Assembly (NCBI GenBank): GCA_951812925.1
Contig: OX638372.1
Span: 52,326,028-52,390,027, forward strand
Length of the DNA stretch: 64,000 nt
Direction of reading: 5' to 3'
Source of the DNA: Calliopum simillimum
Taxonomy: Eukaryota; Arthropoda; Insecta; Diptera; Lauxaniidae
Of the stretch, positions 22,192 to 33,409 are shown one piece after another. The position numbers and the translations under genes were made by a program. The notes under the pieces are model-generated. The model saw only the letters and a list, made by a program, of their open reading frames with translations. It was not told the origin of the DNA and did no database searches. Within the stretch, counting starts at the first letter, position 1, and each line of letters starts with the position of its first letter.

Positions 22192-22960
22192 TACATCAGT
22201 ATCCTTAGTTATCCTTGCTCAAAAGTGAAAAAATCACAGTTTTGACATCTACTTAACAAAAACAGCAACAAGTAAAATTAATTTTTGTCAATGAATTCAG
22301 ACAGCCGAATTTATTATCAACAAGACATAATTTACCGTTTTTCAATTGGATTCCCAGTTTCCGAGTTATAAAAGGATACCTCTCAATAACACACAAAGGA
22401 TTTTCTGGACCGAAAAATTAACAAAAATGGTAAGTTTTATATTTTTATCAAAAACATAATTTATCACAAAAATTTTAAGCCCTTGCAGACTAAAATTGGA
22501 TGAAAAAATAAGACTCTATTGTAGATTTAGTGAATGAACAGATGAAATTTTGATTCTGTTAATTTGCAAAGCAATAGTTTAGTAGAGTTATTCACTAAAT
22601 CTAGCATAGAACTGTAATTTTTCATGCGATTATGGTCTGCAAGGTCACGAAATTTTTGTAATTAAATATTTTATTGATAAAAATAATAAAACTTGATTTT
22701 TTGTATCTTTTCGGTCTCGAAAAATCCTTTTTACGTTATCGAAAGATATCCTTACTTTAAACGCTTATAACTCGGAAGCTGGGAATCCAATCGAAAAACG
22801 GTAAATTATGTCTTGTTGACAATAAATTTGGCTGTCTAAATCCATTGACAAAAATGAATTTAACTTGTTGTTGTTTTTGTTCTATAGCTTTAAGTAGATG
22901 TCAAAACAGTGATTTTTTTACTTTTGAGCAAGGATAACTCAGGATTCTGATGGTGTAGAA
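22192..22960. repeat. Long palindrome
   Basis: Arms of roughly 340 bp are mirrored around a loop near 22540-22588. Paired landmarks are AACAAGACATAATTTACCGT on the left and its reverse complement near 22797-22818, and TTGCTCAAAAGTGAAAAAAT on the left versus TTTTTACTTTTGAGCAA on the right. No coding sequence. Confidence 0.75.
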
Positions 22961-23791
22961 AAATTTTTGTTTTAAAAACATAATTAATTGCCTTCAACTA
23001 AACATCTGTATACTCCAACTTTATATCGAAATATGTTTTTTTGCAGACTGATAAAAAGTGCCACGTTTGTGACATTTTTGTAGTTTATCGCTCATTGTAA
23101 AGAACGCTTTTGAGTTCAAGATTTTTTCGATAGAATTTGGGGTCATGTATGCAAATCCTACAAAAAAATTGTTTCATGCATGGAGTGCCGAGTGCCACGT
23201 TAGTGACCATAATTTAAAAAAAAAAATGTTTTTGTTTATAAACTGCCCTATTAAACGCAAACAGATTTCTTTATGCACGCGTCTGGACATGATGACCTGT
23301 GGGTGATGGATAGTGATCAGAACTAATGCATATGTATTGCAATCTATTGACTGAAACAGTAGTACCATGCAGTAGTAGCATAATGCTTTCAAGAAATTTT
23401 TTTTTTTTCCAAAACTAGGGGACAGTTTTCAATTCGAAATTGTGCCCTCTTAAAATTATTTAAAACTGCAGATGAGCTCAGAATATTGTAGCCTTAAGTA
23501 TTTACTTAATATGTGTAGTAACTTGTTTTCTTATCTATTTCCGTTTTTTTGTCGTTTGTCATCGTTTTGTTTATAAAAAGTAGGGGCAGGACATGCCACG
23601 TTTGTGACATTTGGGGTATATTTGCAAACTTTCACAGTAGACCAATAATTATTGGGTGGTAAAATTGATCCGCTCTATTAGAAAAACATAGTTTCTCACT
23701 TATAGCGTCATTTTTTGTGAAAAAAGGCTAATTGTATAGGTGAAATCGCCAGAGGACACAAAAAGTACAGTTATCTGAGAATCACCCATAT

Positions 23792-25180
23792 GTTTCCGAA
23801 AATTGTCTTTTTGATTTTTTTGCTATTGTGGCGATGGCGCTGATGGTCTTTCTTTTTTCTAAGTACGCAGAATACAGTTTTATATCAGTATTAGTTTACC
23901 CCCATCACTAAAGTCGCATTAAAGTAAGATTTTCCAAACTTATGAGGGTTTTTCTTAACTTTGTCACAAGTAAAATTCATTAACATATATGTGACGAGTC
24001 GTGACAAAAGGTACCTTGTCTTTGCAGAGTAGAATTTTCAGTACAGGACAAAACATGAGTTTAGGTCAAAATTTCATATTGGATTTTTGACACCAAACGA
24101 TACCTTCATAGCTCAAGATCAACTAACAAGTGAAATACCTAATTTTAAATTTTAGCTACTAGATAACATAAAAATCTATTTTTCTAAACTTCGACCTCTA
24201 CTAAACTCTAATATTGTCAAACTTTAATCTCAATAATTTCAAAACTAACATTTTTAAACTACAAAATTCAAAGCTCCAATTTATAGCATTTTTGAGCAAT
24301 TTTTTCTGCGTTCTCTTTAGATTTATCCTTTACCCAATGCCTTCAAAACCTCACATTGAAACTCTGGCAAGTTAAGGTCCTTTTTGTCACTACGCGTTAC
24401 ATATTGTGGTTTTTGAAAAGAGGATCTACCAAGATCTCAAAATTTTGAATTCACTTGACAATATTAACAAAATATGCTTTTTGATCCTTGATATTCTTCT
24501 TGTGTCTTTTATCCCCTTGAGGAGCATAGGTCACTCAGAAATCTATTCCATTGCCAAGTTTAAATTTAAAGAAAACATTTTTATGTAAGGTCATTCCATT
24601 CCATAAGGGAAAACGATAAACATTCAAAATTAAACCTAATTGCATCTGTTTCAGCATTATCCTTTGGTAAAACTTCCATTGTTTTCTTACCTAAACAATA
24701 CATATTTTTAAAAATTATAAAAAATTCATTTTTTTAGCTTATGGAAGTCATGACTTCTCTTAATTTTCTACTCAATACAAAATTTCTATCAGTTGACAAA
24801 AGTTTTCTCAGACAGTATGGACAGTATGCCATTTAATTTAGCACACGACTATTGAAAACTTTTAAGCCCATAAAGAAATATACAAGTATCGGTAAAGCCA
24901 TTAAGTATTCTTAAAACATTCATTGAACTGATACATGCTTCATGTCCCGTGAGTCAAACTAAAATATGCAAAAGTTGTATTATTTTTATGTAATGAGGGT
25001 TTTCTATAAGTAAAGATTAACCACTGGTTCACTACGTTAACTTCTTTAAAACCATCTAAACTTAAAATTGTGTTTTTAGCACTGTTTTCAATGTATCCCG
25101 TGTTCTCTTAAGATGTTCAAACCATTAAAAATAATTAAAACTCGCAAGTCATAAGAGGCCGTCCAGGCTGTCAAAAAAAA
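23792..25180. other. Intergenic DNA, nothing recognised
   Basis: AT-rich. The longest frame, about 60 codons (24406-24588), has no family features. Confidence 0.45.
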
Positions 25181-25995
25181 TTTGATTTTTAAGGAAAAAA
25201 AAAATTTTTATTCGACCATTTTTTCGTATTGCTCCGCCATTTGACGTCCGATCATCAAGTATAGTATATTCTTGTAAATCTCTCAATGTAGGCTATATTT
25301 CATCCATTGAAGTAATTTATCTCACATGTTTTTTTTGTCTAGTTGTACTCATTATCTCAGTTTCTACGACCCTAAGGTGCCAAGGATACTTCATAGAATT
25401 GAAGCCCACAAAAAATCATAAAATTCATCTCCACAAAATTTACTCAAATTGTTGAAATTAAAGAAGTTATAGCGAATCTAAAACCTCAGTACAAAATATG
25501 AAAATCAGGATGTTTCAAAAACGAAAATCGTCCCCTAAGGCTATGCAATATTTTTTTTTTAACATTTGACATTTCAAACAGTATGCAAATAGTATAAAAA
25601 GAATCTTGCATACTTTTAGGGGGCGATTTTTGTTCTTGAAACATTCTGTTTTTCATATTTTATACAGAGGTTTTAGATTCGCTATAACTTCTTCAATTTC
25701 AACAATTTGATTAAACTTTGAAGAGTTGAATTTTATGATTTTTTGTGGGCTTCAATTCTATGAAGTATCCTTGGCACCTTAGGGTCGTAGAAACTGAGAT
25801 AATGAGTACAACTAGCCGAAAAAAACATTTGAGATAAATTACTTCTATGAATGAAATATATTGTAGTTCACATTGAGACATACGATATACTATACTTGAT
25901 GATCGGACGTCAAATGGCGGAGCTATACGGAAAAATCATTTAGGAGCTTATTTAGAGGTCGAAAAAAAAAAATGTTTTTTTCTTAAAAATCAAAA
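25181..25995. repeat. Long palindrome
   Basis: Arms of about 370 bp (25181-25550 and 25601-25995) are mirrored. Landmark pairs include ATTTGACGTCCGATCATCAA and its complement near 25895, CCTAAGGTGCCAAGGATACT and its complement near 25765, and a central TGCATA/TATGCA pair. The right arm ends about 20 bp before the DD37E element. Confidence 0.78.
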
Positions 25996-26170
25996 CCGAT
26001 AAGCTTTATCGATACTAAGGACTGCCCCAGAAAAATTTTATACTTTTATTCCTTAAGATAATGATTTACCTGATGATCATGCAGGCCGAAATATGGGTGT
26101 TTTTTTTTCGATTTAACATGACAATTACAAAAATATATAACACTTGGTAAACGAACTTCAAACGATAAAG

Positions 26171-26690
26171 ATGTCTAGCAATCAAGAAAAAAAGCGCAAA
26201 CTCATTTTGTACACTTACCTGCAAAAACCAGAATTAAAATATTCAACCATAGCTAAAAAAACAGGTGCATCAAAAATAACTGTCCAAAGGGTTATTTCGA
26301 ATTATAGAAAGAGTCAACTTATTACGCGGAAAAGGGTTCAGGTAGAAAAGCCAGTATGGACCCACAGTTGGTGAAAAAGGTGAAGCACCTTTTTAAGCAG
26401 AATCCTAACACTTCAGAACGAGATATGGCTGCCAGAGCAGGAACCTAGAAATCTTCTATAAACAGACTAAAGAAAAAATCTAAGCTAAAGCTAACATAAA
26501 GAGTTCAAAAAGTACCGGACCGTTCTCATGAAAAGCAGTTAGAGGCTCAAAAGCGAGCTCGAAAGTTATATGTCGATTACCTGACTAAATTTGACTGCTG
26601 CATAATAGACGATTAAACGTACGTTAAGAGAGATTTTAAACAGCTACCAGGACACGAATTTTATACCTGTTCGGAGAAAATTTATGCATG
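26171..26690 (+). pseudogene. Transposase pseudogene, Tc1/mariner DD37E group (N-terminal half)
   Basis: From MSSNQEKKRKLIL the frame encodes a helix-turn-helix DNA-binding region (YSTIAKKTGASKITVQRVIS). A one-base loss near 26331, relative to copy 2, shifts it (ITRKRVQ for ITRKKGSG). In the next frame it continues through NPNTSERDMAARAGT, stops, then VPDRSHEKQLEAQKRARKLY and the first catalytic region IIDD, where the conserved GAA after DD has become a stop (TAA). It ends at the palindrome insertion before the second catalytic residue. Clearly inactive. Copy 2 supplies the missing C-terminal motifs. Confidence 0.82.
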
Positions 26691-26696
26691 ATACAC

Positions 26697-27798
26697 AAAA
26701 AAAAGTTATTCGGGCTCAAAGTCCGCTAAAATCAGTTTTTTGCAAATATCTCGCTAATGCTAACTTTTACAGAAAAATTTTGGTCTCCAATTTTGTAGCA
26801 CAGGAAATTTCCTACAAAAATACGTTAAAAGTATTTGCGTACGACTTCTAGTTTAGGAGATCACCCAATTTAAAAAGTTGTTAACAGTTATGATATGAAA
26901 TACTACCTAAGAGTTCATAATAAAATATCTTACTTTTTAAATTGCAATAACTCTTCAATGAGAAGTTGTACAAACAAAATTAAAATGCCGTTTGAAAGAT
27001 AATTTAATTTTCTATATACCGTATACAATTTTTTTTTGGCACGGCTCATGACCTTAAAAATATTCTTGAATAACCGTTAAGGCTTCGAAATTACTGGTTT
27101 TTTAAGGATATTTGCGAATGGGTAAGTACTACGATAAAAAGTGATGGGACCAAAATTGTAGAGAATTACAAGATCTACAAAAAATAAGCGATATGTGTAC
27201 AAATGGAAGTAATCGTATAGAAGATATTCAATAGAAACCGGGGTTTTGGCATTCTAAGGGTTTTTTTGGAATATCTTCTATACGGTTACTTCTATGTGTA
27301 CACATATCGCTTATTTTTTGTAGATCTTGTAATTTTCTACAAATTTGGTCCCCTTACTTTTTATCGTAGTACTTACCAATTCGGAGATATCCTTAAAAAA
27401 CCAGTAATTTCGAAGCCTTAACGGTTATTCAAGAATATTTTTAAGGTCATGAGCCGATCGAAAAAAAAATTAGTGTGGTATATGGAAAATTAAATTATCT
27501 TTCAATCGGCATTTTAATTTTGTTTGTACAACTTCTCATTGAAGAGTTATTGCAATTTAAAAAGTAAAATATTTTAATATGAACTCATAGGTAGTATTTC
27601 ATATCATAACTGTTAACAACTTTTTAAATTGGGTGATCTCCTAAACTAGAAGTCGTACGCAAATACTTTTAACGTACTTTTGTAGGAAATTTCCTGTGCT
27701 ACAAAATTGGAGACCAACATTTTTCTGTAAAAGTTAGCATTAGCGAGATATTTGCAAAAAACTGGTTTTAGCGACCTTTGAGCCCGAATAACTTTTTA
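26697..27798. repeat. Very long hairpin (arms ~530 bp) inside the DD37E element
   Basis: The left arm 26697-27229 and right arm 27269-27798 are near-perfect reverse complements with a loop of about 40 bases. Landmarks: AAAGTTATTCGGGCTCAAAG and its complement at the far end; TTTAGGAGATCACCCAATTT and its complement near 27627; GAAGATATTC and GAATATCTTC at the loop. There is no coding frame. Likely a foldback MITE inserted into the dead transposon. Confidence 0.85.
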
Positions 27799-28029
27799 TG
27801 CGCACACGACTTTGCAATGGACTTTTCACAGTTTGCATAAATGCATAAATAAATAAAGACAATTCCGGTGAAAAATTTCCACTGGGAATTTTTTCGCAGA
27901 AAATGTCTTATTTTCCTGGGCTATAAGGTTATTTATGTTCGTTATACTACTCATTAATAAATAAAAAAACTCATTACGTATTTTTTTATTGATGAAAATC
28001 AAAGTATCAAATTTTTCTGGGGCAGTTCT

Positions 28030-28388
28030 TATCTAATGATGCCTTCAATTCTCTCCAATATCTCCCCGATTTTCGTGTTTCGTATTCCTGTGAACCTGAT
28101 AATTTTCGAAATTTTTTGTTACATTAACGATTCTAACTATTTCTATTTTGAAATATTGATTAAACACACATTTTTGTGAGAAATCATTGAGTGGTTTTTT
28201 GAAAGTTGAATAATAGTTTAAATCTTTTTTATGACTTTTTTTCCTAATGTATAAGTAATTGGATGGAGCCTACATTTCAAAAAACCGACTAGACTCTGAC
28301 ATAGAGCCGTTTTTTCTTCATGTTTCTGTGTACTTAACTCAAAATATCGAAAAAGTAGATGTCTAGTTGTAGTTTTAACCCAACGATA
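28030..28388. other. Short intergenic stretch, nothing recognised
   Basis: Ordinary AT-rich sequence between two TIR elements. Confidence 0.45.
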
Positions 28389-29142
28389 CCCTGCAGTTAA
28401 ATTTGGATCTAGTCCCAAAGAGTGACTAGTTCGGCAACTGTTCAATAAGGTACTAGCGTTGTTCTAGTTGCCACGTAGTGCACAGATCGTCAGTTGGCAG
28501 AAAAAATACAAAGTTTTCATGTTTTTCTTTGTCTTTGTTTGCTCTTTTATTAACTGAGAAGTGCCGCTGATTGAGATAATGTAGTATAGTGAGAAAGTAA
28601 TATGTACGAACAGTCACGTTTTTTGGTGTTCCGTTTTTTTAATAAATTTTCATGGAAATATGTTACTTTAAAGTAAAAAAAATGTTTTGATATCAGAACC
28701 GACGCACTGTTTCACATCTACATATATTGGATTATCTGAAATTGTGTTAATTTATTGATTATTTCAAAAAATTGTAAATTTTTCATTCGCCATTTAAATT
28801 GCGCATCAGCTAATCCGTCATTGTTCGCTCATTCTTATTCTAATTACATCTCTCAATTTTAAGATACTCGTTCGCTCAATTTTTAGATACTCGAAATCGA
28901 GTCTCGAAGCTCTCAAAATTTTCAACTGTCCCTCGACTGGTGAATAGATAATGCAGAGGGAGACAATTGTCTATCGGCTAGCGAAAAGGTAATGCAGAGG
29001 GAGACAATTGACGATTCGTAGGACATCAACATTGAAAAATCGTCAGACCATTATATGAAAATTCGTTAGTTGTGGAACTAGTACTAGTCCTGTTTGGAAG
29101 TAGTCAAAGACTAGTCATGCACTAGTCCGATTAACTGCAGGG
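28389..29142. mobile_element. TIR element, TACCCTGCAGTTAA ends
   Basis: CCCTGCAGTTAA begins the element and TTAACTGCAGGG ends it, with TA outside both (28387-28388 and 29143-29144). Inside, GACTAGT/ACTAGTC words recur near both ends. A direct duplication containing GGGAGACAATTG occurs near 28950-29010 (units starting TAATGCAGAG). The 754-bp body has no coding. The TA duplication would suit Tc1/mariner-type MITEs. Confidence 0.65.
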
Positions 29143-29144
29143 TA

Positions 29145-29869
29145 TGTTCTTGACCTACACAAACGAAAGCATAATATGTATATCTATCTTAGTATAAAGG
29201 ATTATTGCTTGGACACCCCTATAAAGGGGACAATTATCAAAAATGAGCGTGTATTTTTAACATTAACAAATTTATTTTCCCAGAGTTTTATACACTTTAT
29301 TTATTATACTTTTAGTTAATTTTATTTTTATCTTTTTTTTAATTCACATTTTAAATGCATGGAAAAGTGTGAGAAAATTGTAGTGTGGTATTTGCAAAGC
29401 AGAAACAGGTTGAATTGATTAAGGCGCAAAGCGCAATAAAAATCTCGGCTTTATTGACTTGTGGTATCAAGTTTAGTATTTATTACTTAGATATTTTGGC
29501 ATTTTAGTTATTTGAGGCAAATAAACTATTTTTTTTGTGTTTATCTCAAACATAAAAGTTAGCAACAATGTGCCATTAACCTACTTAATTTTATTAAAAA
29601 CTAATTTAATTATGAACGGTAGTCTAAGGTATTAATTTATTACTGAGCTAAGTTTTCTATGATCAATGGTTAGAAGAACCTTCAAGCTCAGAAAATTACT
29701 TAGTACTCTTTACATATGTACCTATAGATTTTGGTATGTATGTACAGATTCAACACTAAGCTCAGTCATAAAGTTTATTTTTTTTATAGCTTTAGATTTA
29801 GAAAAGGATTTGGATCCAGTCGCCAAATGTCACCGCGGTCTAAAAAGCCTATCGTTCTAACCCTGGTTA
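29145..29869. other. Intergenic DNA, nothing recognised
   Basis: AT-rich with no supported gene. It contains a run of short frames without family features. Confidence 0.45.
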
Positions 29870-30263
29870 GACTTCATTAGAAGTCAGTTCATAAGCGCAT
29901 GGCATTAATGAATGCCAGTATGTCCCTTGGTGGTAAGGTGCCCACTTCAGAAGTACACATAAATACTGGGGATAGTAAGTTCAAGCTCTGAGCAAAAACT
30001 AGTCACAGTGGCACTAGAGGGCTTGGTACTTCCCATATAAGCGAAAGTTTCAAAATGTTATACTGAAACGTTCTTAGAGATAACCCTAAGGACATTAATT
30101 GCAAGCCTTGAGCAAAAACTAGGCGAAATAGCACTAGATGGTGTAGTACCTCCCATATAAGCAAAGTTTTTAAAGAGCTGTACTGAAAGCGTTTTTTAAG
30201 ATAATGAAACAAAGTTTCGTACAGATACTTGGAATAGTTAGTGAAAGATCTGAGCAAAAACTA
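29870..30263 (+). mobile_element. DINE-1-like copy, left part (tandem-unit region)
   Basis: Repeated units with CTGAGCAAAAACTA, CCCATATAAGC and TACTGAAA spaced about 125-145 bp match the middle of the DINE-1-like element. The copy is interrupted at TA 30262-30263 by the DD37E element and resumes at 32366. Confidence 0.7.
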
Positions 30264-30414
30264 AGGACTGCCCCATCAAAATTTGATACTTTTATTCCTT
30301 AAGATTATGATTTACCTGATGATCGTGCAGGTCAAAATATGGGTTCTATTTTTTCTGTATAACATGACGATTACAAAAATATGTAACAATTGGTAAACAA
30401 ACTTCAAACGATAA

Positions 30415-31415
30415 AGCGCGAACTCATATTGTACACTTAGCTGCAAAAACCAGAATTAAAATATTCAGCCATAGCTAAAAAAATATGTGCATCAAAAATC
30501 ACTGTCCAAAGAGTTATTTCGAATTATAGAAAGAGTCAACTTATTACACGGAAAAAGGGTTCAGGTAGAAAAGCCAGTATGGACCCACATTTGGTGAAAA
30601 AGGTGAAGCACCTTTTTGACCAGAATCCGAAACACTTCAGAACGAGATATGGCTGCCAGAGCAGGAACCTTAAAATCGTCTATAAACAGACTAAAGAAAA
30701 AACTTAAGCAAAAGGCCTACAGAGTTAAAAAAGTGCCAGACCGTTCCCATGAAAAGCAGTTAGAGGCTCAAAAGCGAGCTCGAAAGTTATATGTCGGTTA
30801 CCTGACTAAATTTGACTGCTGCATAATGGACGATGAAACATACGTTAAGGCAGATTTTGAACTGCTACCAGGATAAGAATTTTATACCTGTTCGGAGAAG
30901 GGGCAGGTACAGAGCAAATTTAAAGAGAAGAAAATTACAAAATTTCCCAAGCAGTATATGGTTTGGCAAGCCATATGCACCTGTGGTCTGAGGAGCAGTC
31001 TTTTTGTAACACTGGGCACAACTAACTCGAAAATTTATATTGATGAATGCCTTGAAAAACGTCTTTTGCCATGTATTCGTAAGCACGGGGGTACTGTAAT
31101 GTTTTGGGTTGACTAAGCAACCCCTCACTACTCTAGAGCCACCATAGAATGGTACAATAGCAATAATGCAAATTTTGTTCCCAAAAATGGGAGTCCACCT
31201 AACTGCCCAGAGCTTTAAGCTATTGAGAGATATTGGGCTCTAATGAAATTAGATCTTCGGAAGAGTAAAAGTACTGCAAAAAATTTAAAAGATTTCAAAA
31301 ATAAGTGGCGAAGGTCGTATGGTACTGTCGACGAAACAACTGTACAAAACTTAATGAAGGGTCTTAAGAAAAAAATAAAATATTTTTATATAGGTAATAT
31401 AAATATTTGTCAATA
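30415..31415 (+). pseudogene. Transposase pseudogene, Tc1/mariner DD37E group (most complete copy)
   Basis: A cut-and-paste transposase relic. The start codon region is lost (the frame opens in RELILYT), then comes a stop in the first helix, the helix-turn-helix region, a one-base insertion near 30630 and VPDRSHEKQLEAQKRARKLY. The catalytic motifs follow in order: MDDETYVKAD (first D), FWVD followed by a stop and ATPHYSRATIEWY (second D), and PPNCPEL, a stop, then AIERYWALMK (third, E). Thirty-seven positions separate the second D from the E, the spacing that names the ITm DD37E group. At least four stops or shifts make it dead. It ends near the poly(T/A) before the foldback insertion. Confidence 0.85.
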
Positions 31416-31426
31416 GTATAAGATTA

Positions 31427-32244
31427 CACAGGTTTACAAAAAAAAAAAAAAAAAATGTCATGGCGCTTTGACCAGACTATGTGTTTCCTAGGGACTTTGA
31501 CGTCCTGAATCCGAATCCTGGGTCTGTTTTTTTCCAGAACGTCTGAGAAAAAATATTTCAAGTCATATGGAGGTCATGTGTCGTTTAGTGATAAATGCGC
31601 TAAAATTCATTGAGTCCTTAGTCCTTTAAAAGAATATGTGATCAAAAAGGGTATCTCAGACCTAGTTTTGGAGACATAGCCATCGGAAGATCTGGATATA
31701 TCTTCTATGAAAACCGCTATAAGTTGGGAACCCCTGGATAGACTTGTAAAATATTGGTGTCATATGAATGGCATTTTGACAGCATATAAAAATGTTTTGA
31801 GCATATTTTCAATTGGACTCGTAGTTTTTCGAGATATGAGCTTTTTTGAAATTATGTGAAATTTGTCAATTACAACAACAAATAAATCAACAACACCAGC
31901 AACAACAACAACAGAAACAACAAAAACAACAATAACAACAATAACAAAATACCTTTCTTTACCATCTAAGAGTTCCCAACTTATAGCGGTTTTCATAGAA
32001 GATATGTATTCTGATCTTCCGATGACTATATCTCCGAAACTAGGCCCGAGATACCCTTTTTGATCACATATTCTTTTTAAGACTTAAGAGCTCAATGATT
32101 AAAAATTAGTTTCAGAATTTTAGCGAATTTTTCACTAAACGAAACATGAACCCCATTTTGACCTCCATATGACCTTGAAATCTTTTTTCTCAGACGTTCT
32201 GGAAAAAGACGCCATGACATTTTTTTTTTTTTTGTAAACCTGTG
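31427..32244. mobile_element. Foldback MITE, copy 1 (TTA duplication)
   Basis: The ends CACAGGTTTACAAAAA and its mirror are flanked by TTA (31424-31426 and 32245-32247). Long mirrored arms contain CCTAGGGACTTTGACGTC (left only here), GTCATATGGAGGTCA, GATCAAAAAGGGTAT and ATAGCCATCGGAAGATC. The centre is a CAA-rich tract (31867-31950). The right arm has lost the outermost ~60 bp present in copy 2. A 3-bp TWA target suggests PIF/Harbinger mobilisation. Confidence 0.8.
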
Positions 32245-32365
32245 TTATTTATGTTCGTTATACTACTCGTTAATAAATAAAAAAACAAAATTTAAAAAAA
32301 AAATTCACTACGTATTTTTTTTTACTGATGAAAAACAAAGTATCAAATATTTCTGGGGCAGTCCT

Positions 32366-32479
32366 TAAGTGAATTCAGTCAAGAACGCGTGGCACCTCCC
32401 GTACAAGCAAAATTTTCAAAATACTGCAGTTTAGGGTATATTATTTTTTGGCCAGGCCAAAGGAAATTGCCCTTACTAC
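32366..32479 (+). mobile_element. DINE-1-like copy, right part and 3' end
   Basis: It resumes the unit broken at 30263 (GGCACCTCCCGTACAAGC), then GCAGTTTAGGGTATA, the terminal palindrome TTGGCCAGGCCAA (32448-32460) and CCCTTACTAC at the end. Confidence 0.75.
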
Positions 32480-32538
32480 AATAGTTTTAGCTGGAGGTGA
32501 TAAAAGTTGTCACGCTACAATAACGCCATTAATATGTA

Positions 32539-33407
32539 GGGGAAGGTGGGGAATCGTGGGCCACGTTTTTATTTTGTTAAATATCTTAAAAAAAAAAAAA
32601 AAATTTTGCAAATTGTAATATGGTATGTTATTCTACATGAAGTTAGGTAACTTTTGACTATTACACTTTCTAACAATTCTTTTGTTTTTTTCGACTTTTC
32701 GTGGTTTGAAAAAAATTATTGTTTTTGCGATTTTCAAAAATGGTGGGGAATCGTGAGCCACCGCCGTAATTAAGTAAAAATCAAACAATTATGATGCAAA
32801 ACTTTATTGAATTAGTTGAAATGACAAGTAAAGTTATTTTAATCGACAAAATGAAGAAGAAGGGTTATGCACGATCAATCAGATACGTTAACAAAGAAAT
32901 AGGAAAATTTGATACAAAATATGTATTTATTGATTCACAGCCTCCATTTTGCACAAAACATCATAAACACAACATACAAATGTGTATTGATACGAAAACT
33001 TTCAAAACACGGGTGGCCCACGAAGTGGCTCACGATTCCCCACAAGCTACTTTTTGCAAAACAACGGCGTGTAATTGACTTGTTGAAGTGTCATGCAAAA
33101 TTACTTTTGTATGTTGAACGGCAAAGGTCTAACGATAATAAAAAACATATTTACCTGTGTTTTGTCGTAGCAATTCGTCCAAGAATGGTGGAAATCAAAC
33201 ACGCAAAAAAAGTTTTGCAGATACTTTTTTTTGGGCGAGTATTGAAGAAAGCAAATAAAACGCGTACGTTTGTCAACAACCAATGTAAAAATAAGTTGAG
33301 GCTAAGAGAAAACGATTACAGTTGCATTTAACTATTTATCTCGACATACTGCCAAAAGGTGGCGGTGTCTCACGATTCCCCATGGCCCACAATTCCCCAC
33401 TTTCCCC
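32539..33407. mobile_element. TIR element with GGGGAAGGTGGGGAATCGTG ends
   Basis: The left end and the reversed right end (GGGGAAAGTGGGGAATTGTG) match closely, with TA outside each (32537-32538 and 33408-33409). The motif GGGGAATCGTG(G/A)GCCAC recurs internally near 32742 and, inverted, near 33010-33045 and 33365. Two overlapping open frames lie inside (32791-33078, 95 codons; 32909-33331, 140 codons). Neither shows a transposase motif I recognise, and both run into TIR-like sequence, so I do not call them genes. Confidence 0.72.
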
Positions 33408-33409
33408 TA

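Larger units (their letters stand above)
19853..23787. mobile_element. TIR element split by a Harbinger insertion
   Basis: The outer ends are GGGTGATTCTTA at the left and, reversed, GGGTGATTCTCAGATAACTG at the right, with ATAT just outside both (19849-19852 and 23788-23791). Removing the Harbinger insert restores GGGTGATTCTTAGATTACTG at the left, matching the right end. The net element is about 2.0 kb, with GTGCCACGTTTGTGACA words repeated near 21940, 23058, 23187 and 23594 and a long palindrome inside. No transposase was recognised. Confidence 0.65.
26018..28029 (+). mobile_element. Tc1/mariner (ITm DD37E-type) element, copy 1
   Basis: AGGACTGCCCCAGAAAAAT at the left and, reversed, AGAACTGCCCCAGAAAAAT at the right are TIRs, each bordered by TA (26016-26017 and 28030-28031), the Tc1/mariner target. 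The 5' half holds a decayed transposase; the rest of the coding region was replaced or interrupted by a 1.1-kb palindrome. The 3' terminal ~120 bp (ATTTATGTTCGTTATACTAC onward) matches copy 2 at 30264-32365. Confidence 0.85.
30264..32365 (+). mobile_element. Tc1/mariner (ITm DD37E-type) element, copy 2
   Basis: The TIRs AGGACTGCCCCATCAAAAT and, reversed, AGGACTGCCCCAGAAATAT are bordered by TA (30262-30263 and 32366-32367). The target is inside a DINE-1-like tandem unit: joining the flanks restores the GAGCAAAAACTAAGTGAATT order seen in other units. It contains a nearly full-length transposase relic and a foldback insertion near its 3' end. Confidence 0.87.
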
